64,000 nucleotides of DNA, from the NCBI GenBank assembly GCA_024220505.1, contig JAKZZE010000027.1:1-64000 (forward strand). Reading direction: 5' to 3'. The notes beneath the pieces are model-generated. The model worked only from the letters and a program-made list of their open reading frames with translations, searched no databases and was not told the origin of the DNA. The first letter of the stretch is position 1. The number at the start of each line of letters is the position of its first letter. The translations under genes were made by a program, and so were the position numbers. This DNA is from Rhizopus arrhizus (lineage: Eukaryota > Mucoromycota > Mucoromycetes > Mucorales > Rhizopodaceae). This document shows, one piece after another, positions 30,789 through 41,757 of the stretch.

Positions 30789-31546
30789 GTCTTTCTCAGA
30801 AATCTATTCTTTTCTTTTTAGTTCTTTATTTCTCTCTATGTTGTATATTTCGAGGAATATCCTACATTATCAGGAACACGGATTAACCATAGCTCCTTAT
30901 CATCGTCAACAAGTGTTTCTTTATCAAATGGAGAAGAATATTTTGAAAGAGATGGTTTGAAATGTTTAGGAATGCTGTTGTTTAAGCTCATTAGAAACCA
31001 AATTTACTTTTAAAATCTTTTGTTTTCATTATTACCTTGTTACAGTACTCATTTTATTTTGTCTAATTTGTTATTAATACTGCCCGTGTTTGAACAGATT
31101 TTTTTTTTTTTTTTTTTACTTTTGAAAAAAAGTAGATGGCTTAAAAATAATCAAGTCACACTAAAGTTATCCAATCAAATACTTTGCTGTCATTTCAAAT
31201 GCACAAAAATAAACATTCAATTTTTACATATTTATGCAAAGGAGTATTACAATGTTTTTTTTTCCAAGCAATATGTATCATCGGTTGAAGAGAAAGGTAA
31301 AATTTCTTACTTTTGCGAAATAAATAACGACCACAAATGATGTTTACACTGCATCATACTGCGGCTTTTATGCATAAACGCATGTTATTGCTATCAAAGG
31401 TATTTGTTCTGGTTTTAAATGCTGTTATCCAACCAAAGCTGTTTAAAAATAAAATTTTTAAATAAAAGTCACAATTGACCCGGGTTCGACATGAACCGAG
31501 AAAACTATAAAAAGGCGAGCAAAAGACAGAAATCAGTTTTTTCCTT
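30789..31546. other. intergenic; U2 promoter at the right end
   Basis: AT-rich with no supported gene. A perfect short palindrome CGGGTTCGACATGAACCG lies at 31481-31498, about 50 bp before the U2 start, and a ctataaaaagg TATA box at 31505-31515. Confidence 0.45.
31505..31515 (+). promoter_or_regulatory. TATA box of the U2 snRNA gene
   Basis: ctataaaaagg sits 32-42 bp before the U2 5' end, typical of Pol II-transcribed fungal snRNA genes. Confidence 0.65.
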
Positions 31547-31736
31547 ATCCTCTCAGGCCTTTTGGCTAAGATCAAGTGTAGTATCTGTTCTTTATAGTTT
31601 AACAACTATAATGAGGGACATTGTCCCTCTCGTTGTTAATCTAATTTTTTCCTCCGGGAAACTAAGGCTCTGGCTTGCTATCTTTAGTTTCCACAGGTGT
31701 CCCTTGCCTTACACTATCAGCGAGGTGACGCCGACC
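31547..31736 (+). ncRNA. U2 spliceosomal snRNA
   Basis: The 5' end ATCCTCTCAGGCCTTTTGGC followed by TAAGATCAAGTGTAGTATCTG is the near-invariant U2 start, including the branch-point recognition GUAGUA. An Sm-like site (aatctaattttttcc) follows near 31640-31655. A GGAAACTAA/TTAGTTTCC stem and a 3' stem closed by GGTGTC/GACGCC come after it. Length ~190 nt fits metazoan-size U2 rather than the giant yeast form. The 3' end is an estimate. Confidence 0.95.
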
Positions 31737-31879
31737 TTTTATTTTTATTGAAATTTAAATGAAAAAAAAAGCCGAAGAAAATTTTCGGAGTTTGTGCATT
31801 AGTGTCATATCTTTTTGAGATTTAATTAAATTAGTCTTTGATTTCCATTTTAGACTCTTTATTTCGAGATTGTAATCAA

Positions 31880-33653
31880 ATGAAAGGTTTAACGGGCAAA
31901 AGTGCAAAAGGCAAAGGTCCTTCTGGAGCACGAACCCATCACTCTTCAACTAGTTGGGGTGATGACGAATATGCTCAAGTCATTGAGGGTGTAAAAAAAA
32001 TTTACAAAACAAAGATAAAACCTTTAGAAGTAACTTACAATTTTGAAGGTAAAATAAAGATGTTCTTCTATTTATTTATTATTTATGGTTAAAAAAGGAT
32101 TCCATTCTACACCTTTAACTGATTCGGATATCGAAGCAAAGCCGATGGTATTGTTGATTGGCCAATATTCAACTGTAAAGTCTACTTTTGTCGTATTTTT
32201 GCTGATAATAACGTGTATTTTTAAAGGGCAAAACTACCTTTATTCGATATCTGCTAGACAAGAAGTATCCCGGTGAACATATCGGAGTGGAACCTACAAC
32301 AGATCGGTTTCTGGCTGTGATGAACGGTGGTGAAGATCGTATTGTTCCTGGTAATGCTGCTGCAGTCAATCAAGATTTACCTTTTCGTGGTCTAAATCAT
32401 TTCGGGCAAGCCTTCTTGTCGAGATTCCAGGTATTTTATTTCTTATATCTCGCTCCAATCATACTAAATTTACAGCCCAGGTCTCCGAAACACCTTCACC
32501 TGTACTAGAAAACATGACACTCATTGACACACCTGGAATTTTAGCAGGCGATAAGCAACGTATAGAGCGAGGTTATGACTTTACGCAAGTCATCGAATGG
32601 TTCTCTCAGCGTGCAGATTTAATTTTACTTATGTTTGATTCTCACAAATTGGATATCTCCAATGAATTCAAAATGGCCATTCACAGCTTACGAGGTCAAG
32701 AAGAAAAGATTCGTGTGGTATTAAACAAGAGTGACATGGTCAGTCAGCAGCAACTCATGCGAGTGTACGGTGCTATGATGTGGTCGCTTGGTAAAGTGGT
32801 TCAAACGCCTGAAGTGATGCGGGTTTATATTAGCTCCTTTTGGACAGAGAAACCGATCAACTGCTTTGAAGATTGTCGTGAGTTGATCGAGGCTGAATCC
32901 AAAGATCTCTTGGTAGATTTGAAAGAGTTGAGAAGAAATGCGTCTATTCGCAAAGTCAACGAGATCGTAAAAAGAGCTCGACTTGCCAAAGTACATGCTC
33001 TTATTATTGGTCATCTTAAAAAGGAGATGCCATCTATGTTTGGTAAAAAGAAAAAACAGGAAAATTTACTCAAAAACCTCGATCAAGAATTTATAAAGAT
33101 CCAAAACAAGTATCATATTCCCGCAGGTGACTTCCCCAATCCTGAGAGATTCAAACAAAATTTAGCTTTGTATGACATTGACAAGTTCAAGTCAATCAAG
33201 GAAGATTTGCTGGAAAAAGTGGATGAGGCACTCGCGGTGGATCTTCCGAAACTCATGTCTCGATTTCCTATGGGCAATCCAGAGCTTGATAAATCTAGAG
33301 TGAATCCATTTGACCAACCAATTGCAGATGAACAAGTCATCAAGAACGGTCAATTGCCTTCTTCTTTTTGGGATTGCAGTCAACTGGATAAAAGCAGCTA
33401 TCTACCCATTTTCCAAAGCTTGCATCCTCGGGATGGTCTTGTGTCTGGTGCGAATGTGAAGCCTTTGCTTGAGAATAGTGGATTGCCTAATGATGCACTT
33501 GCTCATATATGGCGATTGGCAGATTGGGACAGTGATGGTTATTTGGATTCAGATCAATTCGGAGTTGCTCTGCATCTTATAAAGGCAGTTGAAATGGGAA
33601 CCCAATTACCTGACAAATTACCTCCTTCTATGATTCCAAACCGTAAAATCTAA
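31880..33653 (+). CDS. EHD-family dynamin-like ATPase, 540 aa
   Basis: Exons 31880-32048, 32098-32174, 32227-32430 and 32481-33653. EHD proteins bind and tubulate endosomal membranes in recycling. The Walker A motif GQYST-GKTTF is assembled exactly across the second intron. The switch motif DTPGIL follows, then LNKSDM and the helical MRVYGAMMWSLGKV region. A single C-terminal EH domain carries the EF-hand loop DWDSDGYLDSDQF and the peptide-binding Trp (HIWRLAD). Length equals animal EHD1-4 (about 535 aa). The start at 31880 follows a possible acceptor (ttttag at 31847-31852), so a short upstream exon cannot be excluded. Saccharomyces lacks this C-terminal-EH type. Confidence 0.93.
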
Positions 33654-33727
33654 ACTATACGAAAAAGACTTTAGACAAAAGAGTGATCCCATTGAATAAA
33701 TCCTAAAATAAAAAAAATACAGTTTAT

Positions 33728-34764
33728 TCATGAAATCAAGACTAACCATGCAAAGACAAAGTAAAACAAGAATAGAGGGAATACCTATATACACAAAAAA
33801 AAAGTTGGTTTATAGTCTAAGCAACATGTTCAAAGCCCCCTATTTTATATTTATATACTTACTGCTAGTGCTCGTCTATTTTGAAGGTGTACCTGAGTTT
33901 CTGACATAAATCCAACAGAAGCTAATGAAGTATATGAATGTATGTACACAGATGATTATTACAAACATATTTACCATAAGTTGACCATGCAAAAGTTACG
34001 ATAGCAATAGGCAAACGAACCCAAATTAATTTTACAAATACAGCTATAACAACTGATACAACGATCGGAAAAAGACAATAACCTATCACACACACTGATT
34101 GAAAGAATGATACTGCTCCTCCTAATAACTGTGCATTGATCGTCACAATAGCCGCACCCACCCAAATGATCACAAATACACCCGTAAAAATAGGCATCGC
34201 TTGATCTTTTGGTGCCTCAATACTTAAAATTCTATAAAAGCAGAGTTGGCTTTTTTTTTGATTTCAAAATATGAATACATACATAGCCAAGATTAAGCAA
34301 AAGACTAAAGGTCCCCATAAGTCCCCTTATTTAATATAAAAGAAGGTGAATAAAAAAATGATACGGGTGTAAAGACAAAGAGATTAACTTACAGTCGCGT
34401 AGCACTTGTCGGTCACCGTTAGGATGAAGAACTTGTAATGATTTGTTTACAACTTTCTTTAAATCACGCATCTATAAACATTTAAGAACATTTGATTTGG
34501 AGGTGAATTCTTAAGTATATACTTTTGAAACTTTACAATGGTAACTGAAACAGGCTCATCCAAAGTATCTGTTGGTGTATATGAAGAACTATGGTCATTG
34601 GTTCCAATATTGCCATTAACAGCTACCTTGGGTGGTTCAGCTGGTTTTGTGGTGGACTGTCCTGTCAAGTCGATATCAGGCTCTATTAAAGCGATCGAAG
34701 CTTCATCTTGAAAAGGATTATGAAGCTGTTCTTCTTCTTCAGGTGTAAGCGAAGTTGACAGCAT
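33728..34764 (-). CDS. YIPF6-like Golgi membrane protein (Yip1 family), 240 aa, six exons
   Basis: Exons 34764-34537, 34471-34393, 34325-34283, 34231-33975, 33921-33863 and 33784-33728. The cytosolic N-terminus is acidic and Pro-rich. Then comes the family block TIMRDLKKVVNKSLQVLHP, DWDLWGPLVFCLILA, the very conserved MPIFTGVFVIIWVGAAIVTI, QLLGG.SFFQSVCVIGYCLFP, and the end VFPLFLFYFVFAWLVLIS: five predicted membrane helices. YIPF6 acts with other Yip proteins at the Golgi, and 240 aa is close to the human 236. Two exons of under 60 bp explain why frame scanning misses parts. It is divergent from the TRAPPC6 gene with a 304-bp gap. Confidence 0.92.
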
Positions 34765-35068
34765 GAAAAGGAATAATTATAAAAATAATAGGGAAAAGAA
34801 AAAAAAAAAAAAAAAGGCCAAAGGCACGCATAAATTTGTTTTAATCAAAAATTAACTCTATTCTTGGCTTTTCTTTTCATATTCATGTTTGGATTCTTTG
34901 TGATATAATCAACTTTGTAAATGCATATATCAATAAATCCGTCTACAAAATGATTGAAAGAGCTGCACAAAAGGTTGTATTATTTCCATCGGGCTGTTCA
35001 GTCACGTGATGCAAATGTTGCTCTTTTTTCTGTAATTCACAAACTGTCCTCGATCTTCTTTATCCATC
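34765..35068. promoter_or_regulatory. shared divergent promoter of YIPF6-like and TRAPPC6 genes
   Basis: A 304-bp gap between two start codons facing away from each other. It contains an A-run (34799-34815) and an atttccatcgggctgttcagtcacgtgatgc stretch with a CACGTG E-box at 35004-35009. Use by both genes is inferred from geometry only. Confidence 0.5.
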
Positions 35069-35823
35069 ATGAGCTATATTGATGAAAATATCGATTCCGC
35101 ATCACCCCGATTTGTGAGCGAAATATGTATGGACCTATTTTTAATGGAAATGGTGGACACGATTTACAAAACAACAACACAGGAACTAGATGAGGACGGT
35201 GACGCGATATTTCTTAAGCTTGAGACCTTGGGATATTTGGTTGGTCAAAGATTGATAGAAAGGTAGACTTGTTCCATCCTCTCGGTGTCGATTGTCTATA
35301 ACTTCTAACTATATACAGGTTTGCTAAAGACAAGCCTAGATTTATAGACACTTTAGATGTTGTAAAATTTATTTGTAAGGACCTTTGGTTAATTTTGTTT
35401 AAAAAGCAAATTGACAATTTGAAAACAAATCATAGAGTAAATAAAGAAAGAGAAGAAAGAAAAAAGGAAAACGACTTATAATCTTATAGGGAGTATATGT
35501 ATTGCAAGATAATGGATTTCGATGGTTTATGCGAATGTCAACTGATGTAGGAGGAGCTGATTCAGCAAAGAAAGCAATGCCAGTAAGTTTTTAAAACGGG
35601 TTTACTTGAGTATGATACAAAACTCTCCTCTTTGAATATAGTATGTTTGGTTTCCATGTGGTATTATTCGTGGTGCGCTAGCAAGCTTAGGTGTTCCCAG
35701 CGTAGTTGCAGCAGAAACCACTAATTTACCCCAATGTAACGATACAGAAAAAAACATGTATTTGTTGACAAAATATTAAAGATACTTTAAATAGGTACTT
35801 TTCAAATCAAGGTTGCAAAATAA
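35069..35823 (+). CDS. TRAPP subunit TRAPPC6/Trs33 homologue, 175 aa
   Basis: Exons 35069-35262, 35319-35436, 35490-35582, 35642-35735 and 35795-35823. TRAPP complexes are Rab1/Ypt1 (and Rab11/Ypt31) exchange factors on ER-Golgi membranes; this subunit belongs to the Bet3-like fold group. Family marks are [47 protein letters not shown] and the C-terminal [16 protein letters not shown] ending in the FQIKV strand. The last exon codes only nine residues and was placed because it restores the conserved final strand; the unspliced frame would end differently. Confidence 0.92.
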
Positions 35824-35874
35824 AAAGAAGTATTTTAAAAAAAAGGAAAACCAGTTCCTTTTTGTTTCTCTTTT

Positions 35875-38148
35875 CTATTTATTTAATGAAAAGCCAAATG
35901 TTCTAGTTTCTAACTTTGTTTTCTTTTTTGTACTGACGGTGTTATGCCTCCAAAAATGAGTTTTACTGTTGTTACTATTTTTTATCAAGTTTTCAGTGTA
36001 TTGTTGTTGTTGAGTATGTGATAGTTTGGGTGATGGTGCTCTAGTCAAAATGGGTGAAGTCTCTTGATCACTGTACACGTTTTGCAATTGGGATGGCTGT
36101 CGTCCCAAAAACGTTGTCAACTTCAAAGACCTACTACTCACAGGCGTAAGTGGTGCTCCAGAGTACGATGATTGAGAGTCTGTTGTCATTGATCTATCTG
36201 ATAACGATCTTTGGGAAAAACTAACAACGCTTTGAGGTGGTGAGAATGGAGAGCCATTATCTGGATACCGGGTATTATCATTACTATTTCTTGCTATGGC
36301 AGTTTGGCTCACAGTAGGTGCAGAAGAAGCATGTATATCTTGTTTTTGCAAAGGTTTGGATGTGGAGTATGGATTGATTGGTTCATTCTGAACATTGCTC
36401 AACAGTCGAGTATGATGTACATGTGTATTTTGAGTAGCATCAGATTGAGGCATTGGGTTTTCAGCCACTTGTTGCATCTTTTGTTTTCGTTGCATAATCT
36501 TTTTAGCGTTGATCAACACACGCAGAGCGCGGATTTGTAATGAAATGGCATTAGATAATGAGGCGGATTCGTAAATCATTGCTGCTGTAGACATGTTGAG
36601 CATTTGATGTAAGGCATGTATAGCAAGTTCTTTTAGTCTGGTAATCTTGAAAAGGTCACCCAAGAACAGTAGACGTGAAAGAATCTGAGGTTGATGCTGC
36701 TGAGCAGTGACCAAGTGGTCAGTATAGATGAATTGAAGAAATGCAATGAGAACAATATGAGTATCAGGAAATGACAGTGTACGTGTATCAGTATTTAGCA
36801 TTTTTGATTGTTCTTGAAGAGTCGCAACAGGCCCAAGTAAAGAACGAACCAAAGGCCATCGTTGAGCCAAAACGGCAGAATTAGCAGATATGGTTTGGTT
36901 GTCTGTGGTTACTATCTTGACGTCAGCCAAGAGTGAATCTTTTAGTATGGACAGTCCAAGGCTTTGACCAATGGTGCTGAAGGAAGGTTGAGGTGGTCGG
37001 TAGATACCAAAAACTTCAATGTCAACGCATGCCAAGTATTCAAAACAATGAACACGGTTCTTGTAGTCATCTTGCATTATACGTCCCGGATGACCAAATA
37101 CCAAAAATGTATTTGACGTTTCGCATAACATACCACGCAGCCAGGAGCCTCGAGAAAGACCAGGTCCTGGTTCGATCTTGCTCCAAACAAAATTAGTCAT
37201 ATCAAGAGCCCATATTTGAAACTGTTGAACTGGTCCGTTTATATATGGACCAGCCAAGATAAATTGCTGTCCACACATGAATGCAGATGGAAATCGAAGA
37301 GGAGGAGGAGCAATCGTACTTGTATTGACTTGTTCTTCTTGGATCGAGGCTTCAGTGCATTCGTTACGTGAATTCAATTTCCATGAGTGTAATTGTCTAG
37401 TAGTTTCTGATGTACTGTAATTTGAATAAATATGAATGTCAATATCTGTATCCTTAGGCATTACTGCAGATTCATCGAATGGATCCGATAGCAGGTCTAC
37501 ATTTGGAGCAAAAGGAGGCGTCAGTTGGGTTGGAGTGACTCCTACAATAGATGAACGATAAACACCATATTGAAACTGTTGAGAAGATATGGGTTCACAC
37601 CAGACTCGTTTTTTGCAATCAAAGATATTTATATCTGATAGATAGTTGTTGTGAATGTCTTGTCCTCCTACGACGATCAATCTGTCATTGACAAGTGTGG
37701 AGATATGAGCATAACGACTTGGAGGTAATATTTGATCATTAAAGTTGGGATATTCCCATGTAAATGTTTTGATATTTAAGACTATTAAATCATCAAGTGT
37801 TGCTAGTTCATTTATTGGTGGTGATACTTTACTGTTTCGCTGCTTAACAGTCATGCCTCCGTAGAATATGATGTGTGTGTCATTTTGTGCATTGGCTGAA
37901 TGAAAATAACGGGGTATAGGGGGTGTATTATTAGGAAAAGCAATTTTCCAAACCATTGTTTCTAATGATAAAATATACAAGCGATTTGATATCTGACGAT
38001 TTGACAATAGTCTTCCACCAAATACATAAATGTGTTTGTTTACAAGGGTTACTGATGCTCCTATAATTAATGGTGGTATGTCTCCGGTTGTTCTGTTGAA
38101 TTCTGTTATAAGTTCTGCTATTGACTGTGTGGGCGCGTTTCCTGACAT
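35875..38148 (-). CDS. Kelch-repeat BTB protein, 757 aa, single exon
   Basis: The N-terminal half contains kelch blades, seen as IYVFGGRLLSNRQ, IIFYGGMTVKQ and RLIVVGGQDIHNNY, each followed by a conserved W about 20-25 residues later. A BTB/POZ fold occupies about residues 400-525: LLADVKIVTTDN, VLAQRWPLVRSLL, VLIAFLQFIYTDHL and LLFLGDLFKITRLKELA. The last ~190 residues are Ser/Gln/Pro-rich and probably disordered. Kelch-then-BTB order recalls fission yeast Ral2 and animal LZTR1, both linked to Ras control, but I cannot assign orthology. It could equally be a CUL3 adaptor. Confidence 0.85.
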   Translation of the reverse strand: MSGNAPTQSIAELITEFNRTTGDIPPLIIGASVTLVNKHIYVFGGRLLSNRQISNRLYILSLETMVWKIAFPNNTPPIPRYFHSANAQNDTHIIFYGGMTVKQRNSKVSPPINELATLDDLIVLNIKTFTWEYPNFNDQILPPSRYAHISTLVNDRLIVVGGQDIHNNYLSDINIFDCKKRVWCEPISSQQFQYGVYRSSIVGVTPTQLTPPFAPNVDLLSDPFDESAVMPKDTDIDIHIYSNYSTSETTRQLHSWKLNSRNECTEASIQEEQVNTSTIAPPPLRFPSAFMCGQQFILAGPYINGPVQQFQIWALDMTNFVWSKIEPGPGLSRGSWLRGMLCETSNTFLVFGHPGRIMQDDYKNRVHCFEYLACVDIEVFGIYRPPQPSFSTIGQSLGLSILKDSLLADVKIVTTDNQTISANSAVLAQRWPLVRSLLGPVATLQEQSKMLNTDTRTLSFPDTHIVLIAFLQFIYTDHLVTAQQHQPQILSRLLFLGDLFKITRLKELAIHALHQMLNMSTAAMIYESASLSNAISLQIRALRVLINAKKIMQRKQKMQQVAENPMPQSDATQNTHVHHTRLLSNVQNEPINPYSTSKPLQKQDIHASSAPTVSQTAIARNSNDNTRYPDNGSPFSPPQSVVSFSQRSLSDRSMTTDSQSSYSGAPLTPVSSRSLKLTTFLGRQPSQLQNVYSDQETSPILTRAPSPKLSHTQQQQYTENLIKNSNNSKTHFWRHNTVSTKKKTKLETRTFGFSLNK

Positions 38149-39169
38149 GATAAAAATGATAAAAAAAGGAACGGGTAAGAAAAAATAATTGAAAGGGTAA
38201 AAGAAGAAAAATTGAATGAATTAAAAAAAAAAGGACAGGCGCCATGCGGATGATTAGAGTGTAACAAATACACCCTGTTCACAACGTGTCTAGTTTGAGC
38301 TGCCGACGTGCATTGTAACTTCTATTCTTACTATAAATGTTGCATGGCCGATAGCCTATTTGTGGTTTAAACAATGTTAAGCTGACTCGAGCTCTTTATT
38401 ACAACGAAATAAACATAAAAAACTAATATTTTTTCTCGTTATTTTTTCACTAGTAACATAATTTCTTTTTGCAAGCAGGGAGGAAGTAAATATAAGCAAA
38501 ATTGTTTTGTGTAATTGATAGACATTTCAATGACAAAGCATAACAGCTTTTTATGATTCTCTCCTTTTCGCTTTAATGGCCTATTTTTAATAATTCATAA
38601 AGGGTTTCCATTATCAGGTTAGATGTATATTACAAAAAATTAATTTCAGATTTAATAAATCTATTGTATATTCTTTTCTTGTCTTTTGGATGTGTAAAAT
38701 ATAAGCTTCAATAAATACATTTAATTTTTGTGATACACAAGTAATATTTAAATCATCCAAGGATTTAACAGGGAGCACAAGTTTATCATTTTTGATCGAA
38801 TTGTCCGATACTAGAAACACAGCTCATCATTGTTTGAGTAACAGTTTATCTTTTAGTTAATGTCATTTTCTTTTTGGCCAATCGAGCTATATCAAATGTA
38901 TCTATTACATAATATAAACTAACCGGTGTTACTTGTTGTAATTATAAAAATATATTTACTTTTGAATCTTTTTTTTTCTCAAGGTCAAATAAAACTGATA
39001 AATTTAATTTTGTTATTAATCTACTTGGTTAATTTTGTTACCTATCAGCAAGGACAGCAAAATCATCCGATCGTGAATATAATAATGTTCCAATACCGAC
39101 TTTGTGATTTTGTATTCCCTTATTGTCAAACACACAATCATGGTGGACATGAGATTATTCATCATCTTT

Positions 39170-39204
<35 letters not shown>

Positions 39205-39639
39205 ATATGCCAACATGTGCATCTAACCTAATAAACAGGTCTTACAAAAAAAAGTATGCAACGTCGTACCTCAAGAAATCAAATTTGATAGACAAGTCTA
39301 GTTGTGGTGGAACAACTCTAATACTCACGGTCCCTATGTACAGTTTTTTTCAGGATTGCGGGTGTTTAAATATCAATTTGTGGCTTTGCATAATTATTCA
39401 TAATTCTTCTGTCTAAAAATCGTTCGTAAAGTTGAAATCCTATTTAGCTTTGTAAAAATTTGCTATATGCTCGAGACAAGGTTGTCTCTAGGAGTATTGT
39501 GCCCTTAAAGTATTTATTTTTGCTCAAAGTTAAATACCAAACGATAAGTAAAGTACTTTATGTCTGATGAAAAATAATATCTTTTTTATCAGCTCCACTT
39601 TTAGTGATGTTTATTAATGATCAATTGTCTTTTGTGATT
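38149..39639. other. intergenic, no intact gene
   Basis: AT-rich. Includes the Kelch-BTB 5' flank, a T-run of about 30 at 39172-39201 and no supported coding frame. Confidence 0.4.
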
Positions 39640-40180
39640 CGCCCATTATTTATGGAAATAGAAAAATACTACCTTGATCGACGTAACTGATATTAAAGGT
39701 GCCAACTTATTAACTGAAGCACTTCCAGCCTTCAATAGAGCCAAAAGTGAAAATGATAATACAGATGAAAATAATTTATATATGCTATTCGTAAAGCTTT
39801 TGGTAAATTAACCAGTGTATTATTGAGTCATTGACACATCAAGAGAATATGGGAAAAGCGCATAAGGTCAGGTATCAAATTTATTAATTCTACAATGGTG
39901 ATCGTACAAACATGTGTTACGCCTAAAGCTGTTTTACATGCTATAATTATGTTATCGACTTTGGTTTTGTAAGGCTGAATTCCGGGAAAGAGTTTTATTA
40001 TTTTTCAGTTGTTACTATAAACAAAAAGCAGTTTGAGGTTATATTTTGCAAAAGATGCACTTTTATTACCAATAACTATATTGCATCATATTGTAATCAA
40101 TTAAAGTTGTATTACTTTGGTCGCACTAGAAGTATACAAAACCTGCTTCTCTTTAAAAAATTATATACCTGGTTAACATA
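39640..40180 (+). pseudogene. decayed fragment of an unidentified dispersed gene family
   Basis: Stop-broken plus-strand pieces have strongly protein-like composition: DIKGANLLTEALPAFNRAKS, NTDENNLYMLFVKLL, CKAEFREREFYYFSVVTINK, KQFEVIFCKRCTFITNNY. They lie in order over ~500 bp with stops and frame changes between. The pieces look like a repeated host-gene or element family of unknown function rather than a recognised transposase. Confidence 0.45.
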
Positions 40181-40560
40181 TCTTTATTTATTATACCGTT
40201 TTTATATAGCATTTGGATTTTTATTTCAAGACGTTTGATTGGTTGGATTGAGCTAATTCACCAATGTAGAAAGTTATCATGTCTGTTGTCAAGTCGGAGT
40301 CAACGGGATTGAGGTGGGTGTGTCTCTCAATGCGAATATTGATAAAGACGAGACCTGCCCATTGGAGATTTACTATTGACGGCTTTCCTTTTACTGATAA
40401 ACAGTTGGTCATTCGTTCTATGTCGCAGTTTGCCACCCTCAAAAGGGGCAGACTCGACCTTGACTAGCATGTTCAATCGCCTACACTCTGTTCCGTTTGG
40501 TTCATACCGCTCTCAGACGTGTGGCTCCTATTATAATTTATAAATAAAAATAAACTATTT
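40180..40560. other. GC-richer patch open on both strands
   Basis: Frames of 62 (plus) and 73 (minus) codons overlap at 40221-40467. Neither translation resembles a known protein, and the base composition differs from the flanks, so it may be part of an element. An A-run follows at 40567-40581. Confidence 0.3.
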
Positions 40561-40599
40561 ATTTACAAAAAAAAAAAAAAAATTAATTTAATACAGGAA

Positions 40600-40970
40600 T
40601 TTGAGCATCTGTGCATTAGAGAAGCGGCTATCAAGGTAGAACTTTCAAATTCAACAGTCGCACGCAAGGTCAAAGAATGGAATGAAATGACAAACGGTTC
40701 TCACTAAGGAGGTGCTCCTGTTACTATCAGCCCCAAGGAACACAAGGGTCGAAGATTGATACTTAAGGATGTGCACACTGTCTTTATTTTTGAAATGTTA
40801 GCCAATGAATTAACCTTGACAGTTGAAGCTGTCACAGATTAACTTTGCGAAAATTTGAAGGAAATTCAAACTACACAAAGATCAATAGCAACTCATATGA
40901 AAAAAAGGTGTCGCCTTTAGCCATGAGAAAAAATAGCCGTTTGCCTACCCTGTAAGGAAGGTAATTGGCT
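40600..40970 (+). pseudogene. transposase N-terminal relic (HTH region)
   Basis: Plus-strand reading with stops: REAAIKVELSNSTVARKVKE, GGAPVTISPKEHKGRRLILK, then TTQRSIATHMKKRC and HEKI-PFAY. The order helix-turn-helix, then a Gly/Pro linker before a second helix set, matches the N-terminal part of the DD34E transposase at 42.1 kb. The end (about 40917-40965) recurs inverted at 44856-44905, a second scrap of the same family. Confidence 0.6.
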
Positions 40971-41757
40971 TCAAAACGCCTTCACAACAGATTACCTTCC
41001 TTTTTTCAAAAAAAAAAAAAAAGTTACTGGTTTAAAAACGTAGATGGAAAACGTGCTTGTGGTTTACATCTGTCACTTGTGTCAGAAAGGATTATCTACT
41101 TCATGCAACCTACGTGATCACATTTCAGGAATTCACAGTATGTGCTTTTTGTTTCATTGAAATTTATTTTAATAAAAACTTTTTGATTTTACCCATCTTC
41201 TATAGAGCTCAATTTTGAATACAAATCAAAAACTCAAAAGCGTGGCAACAACTTGTAAGTAGCTGGTAATGTTGAGAAATCTGTTGTACTGACCACATTT
41301 TACAGTAACAAATTCATTTCGAAAAAGTTTATAAATAGTAATGTAAGCCTTATTTTAAATGTTTCTTGCATATATGTTCTTTTTCATATTTAAACTAACA
41401 TTACTTCTAGCCGGAAGTCAAGTACTTTCGTCGCTCCTGTTGCCACCAACTTTTTGATTGTATTAAAGAACTGGGGAAGCACTTTTTTAATCATATCCTG
41501 AGCATCAAACGACCAATTGAAGAAGGAACAAGTAGTAATAGCAACAGTAATAACTACACTAACAAGAAGGTAAGTTTGATTGAGCTGTTTATGCTCTTTT
41601 TTTTTCATTTAACGGTCAGCCACCTTTCTTCTTACTCTCTTTTTCTTCCTTTTTTTCCCTTCATTCTTACGTTATTTTACGAATGCTTCTCACGATTTTG
41701 TCTCATAGATCTCTTTAAACAAGGGTAAACAGGTCCACACATTCGACTTCCAGCTTA

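Noticed and set aside
31491..31751. 86-codon ORF
   Set aside because: Overlaps the U2 snRNA gene completely.
36304..36540. 78-codon plus ORF inside the Kelch-BTB gene
   Set aside because: Antisense shadow without conserved features.
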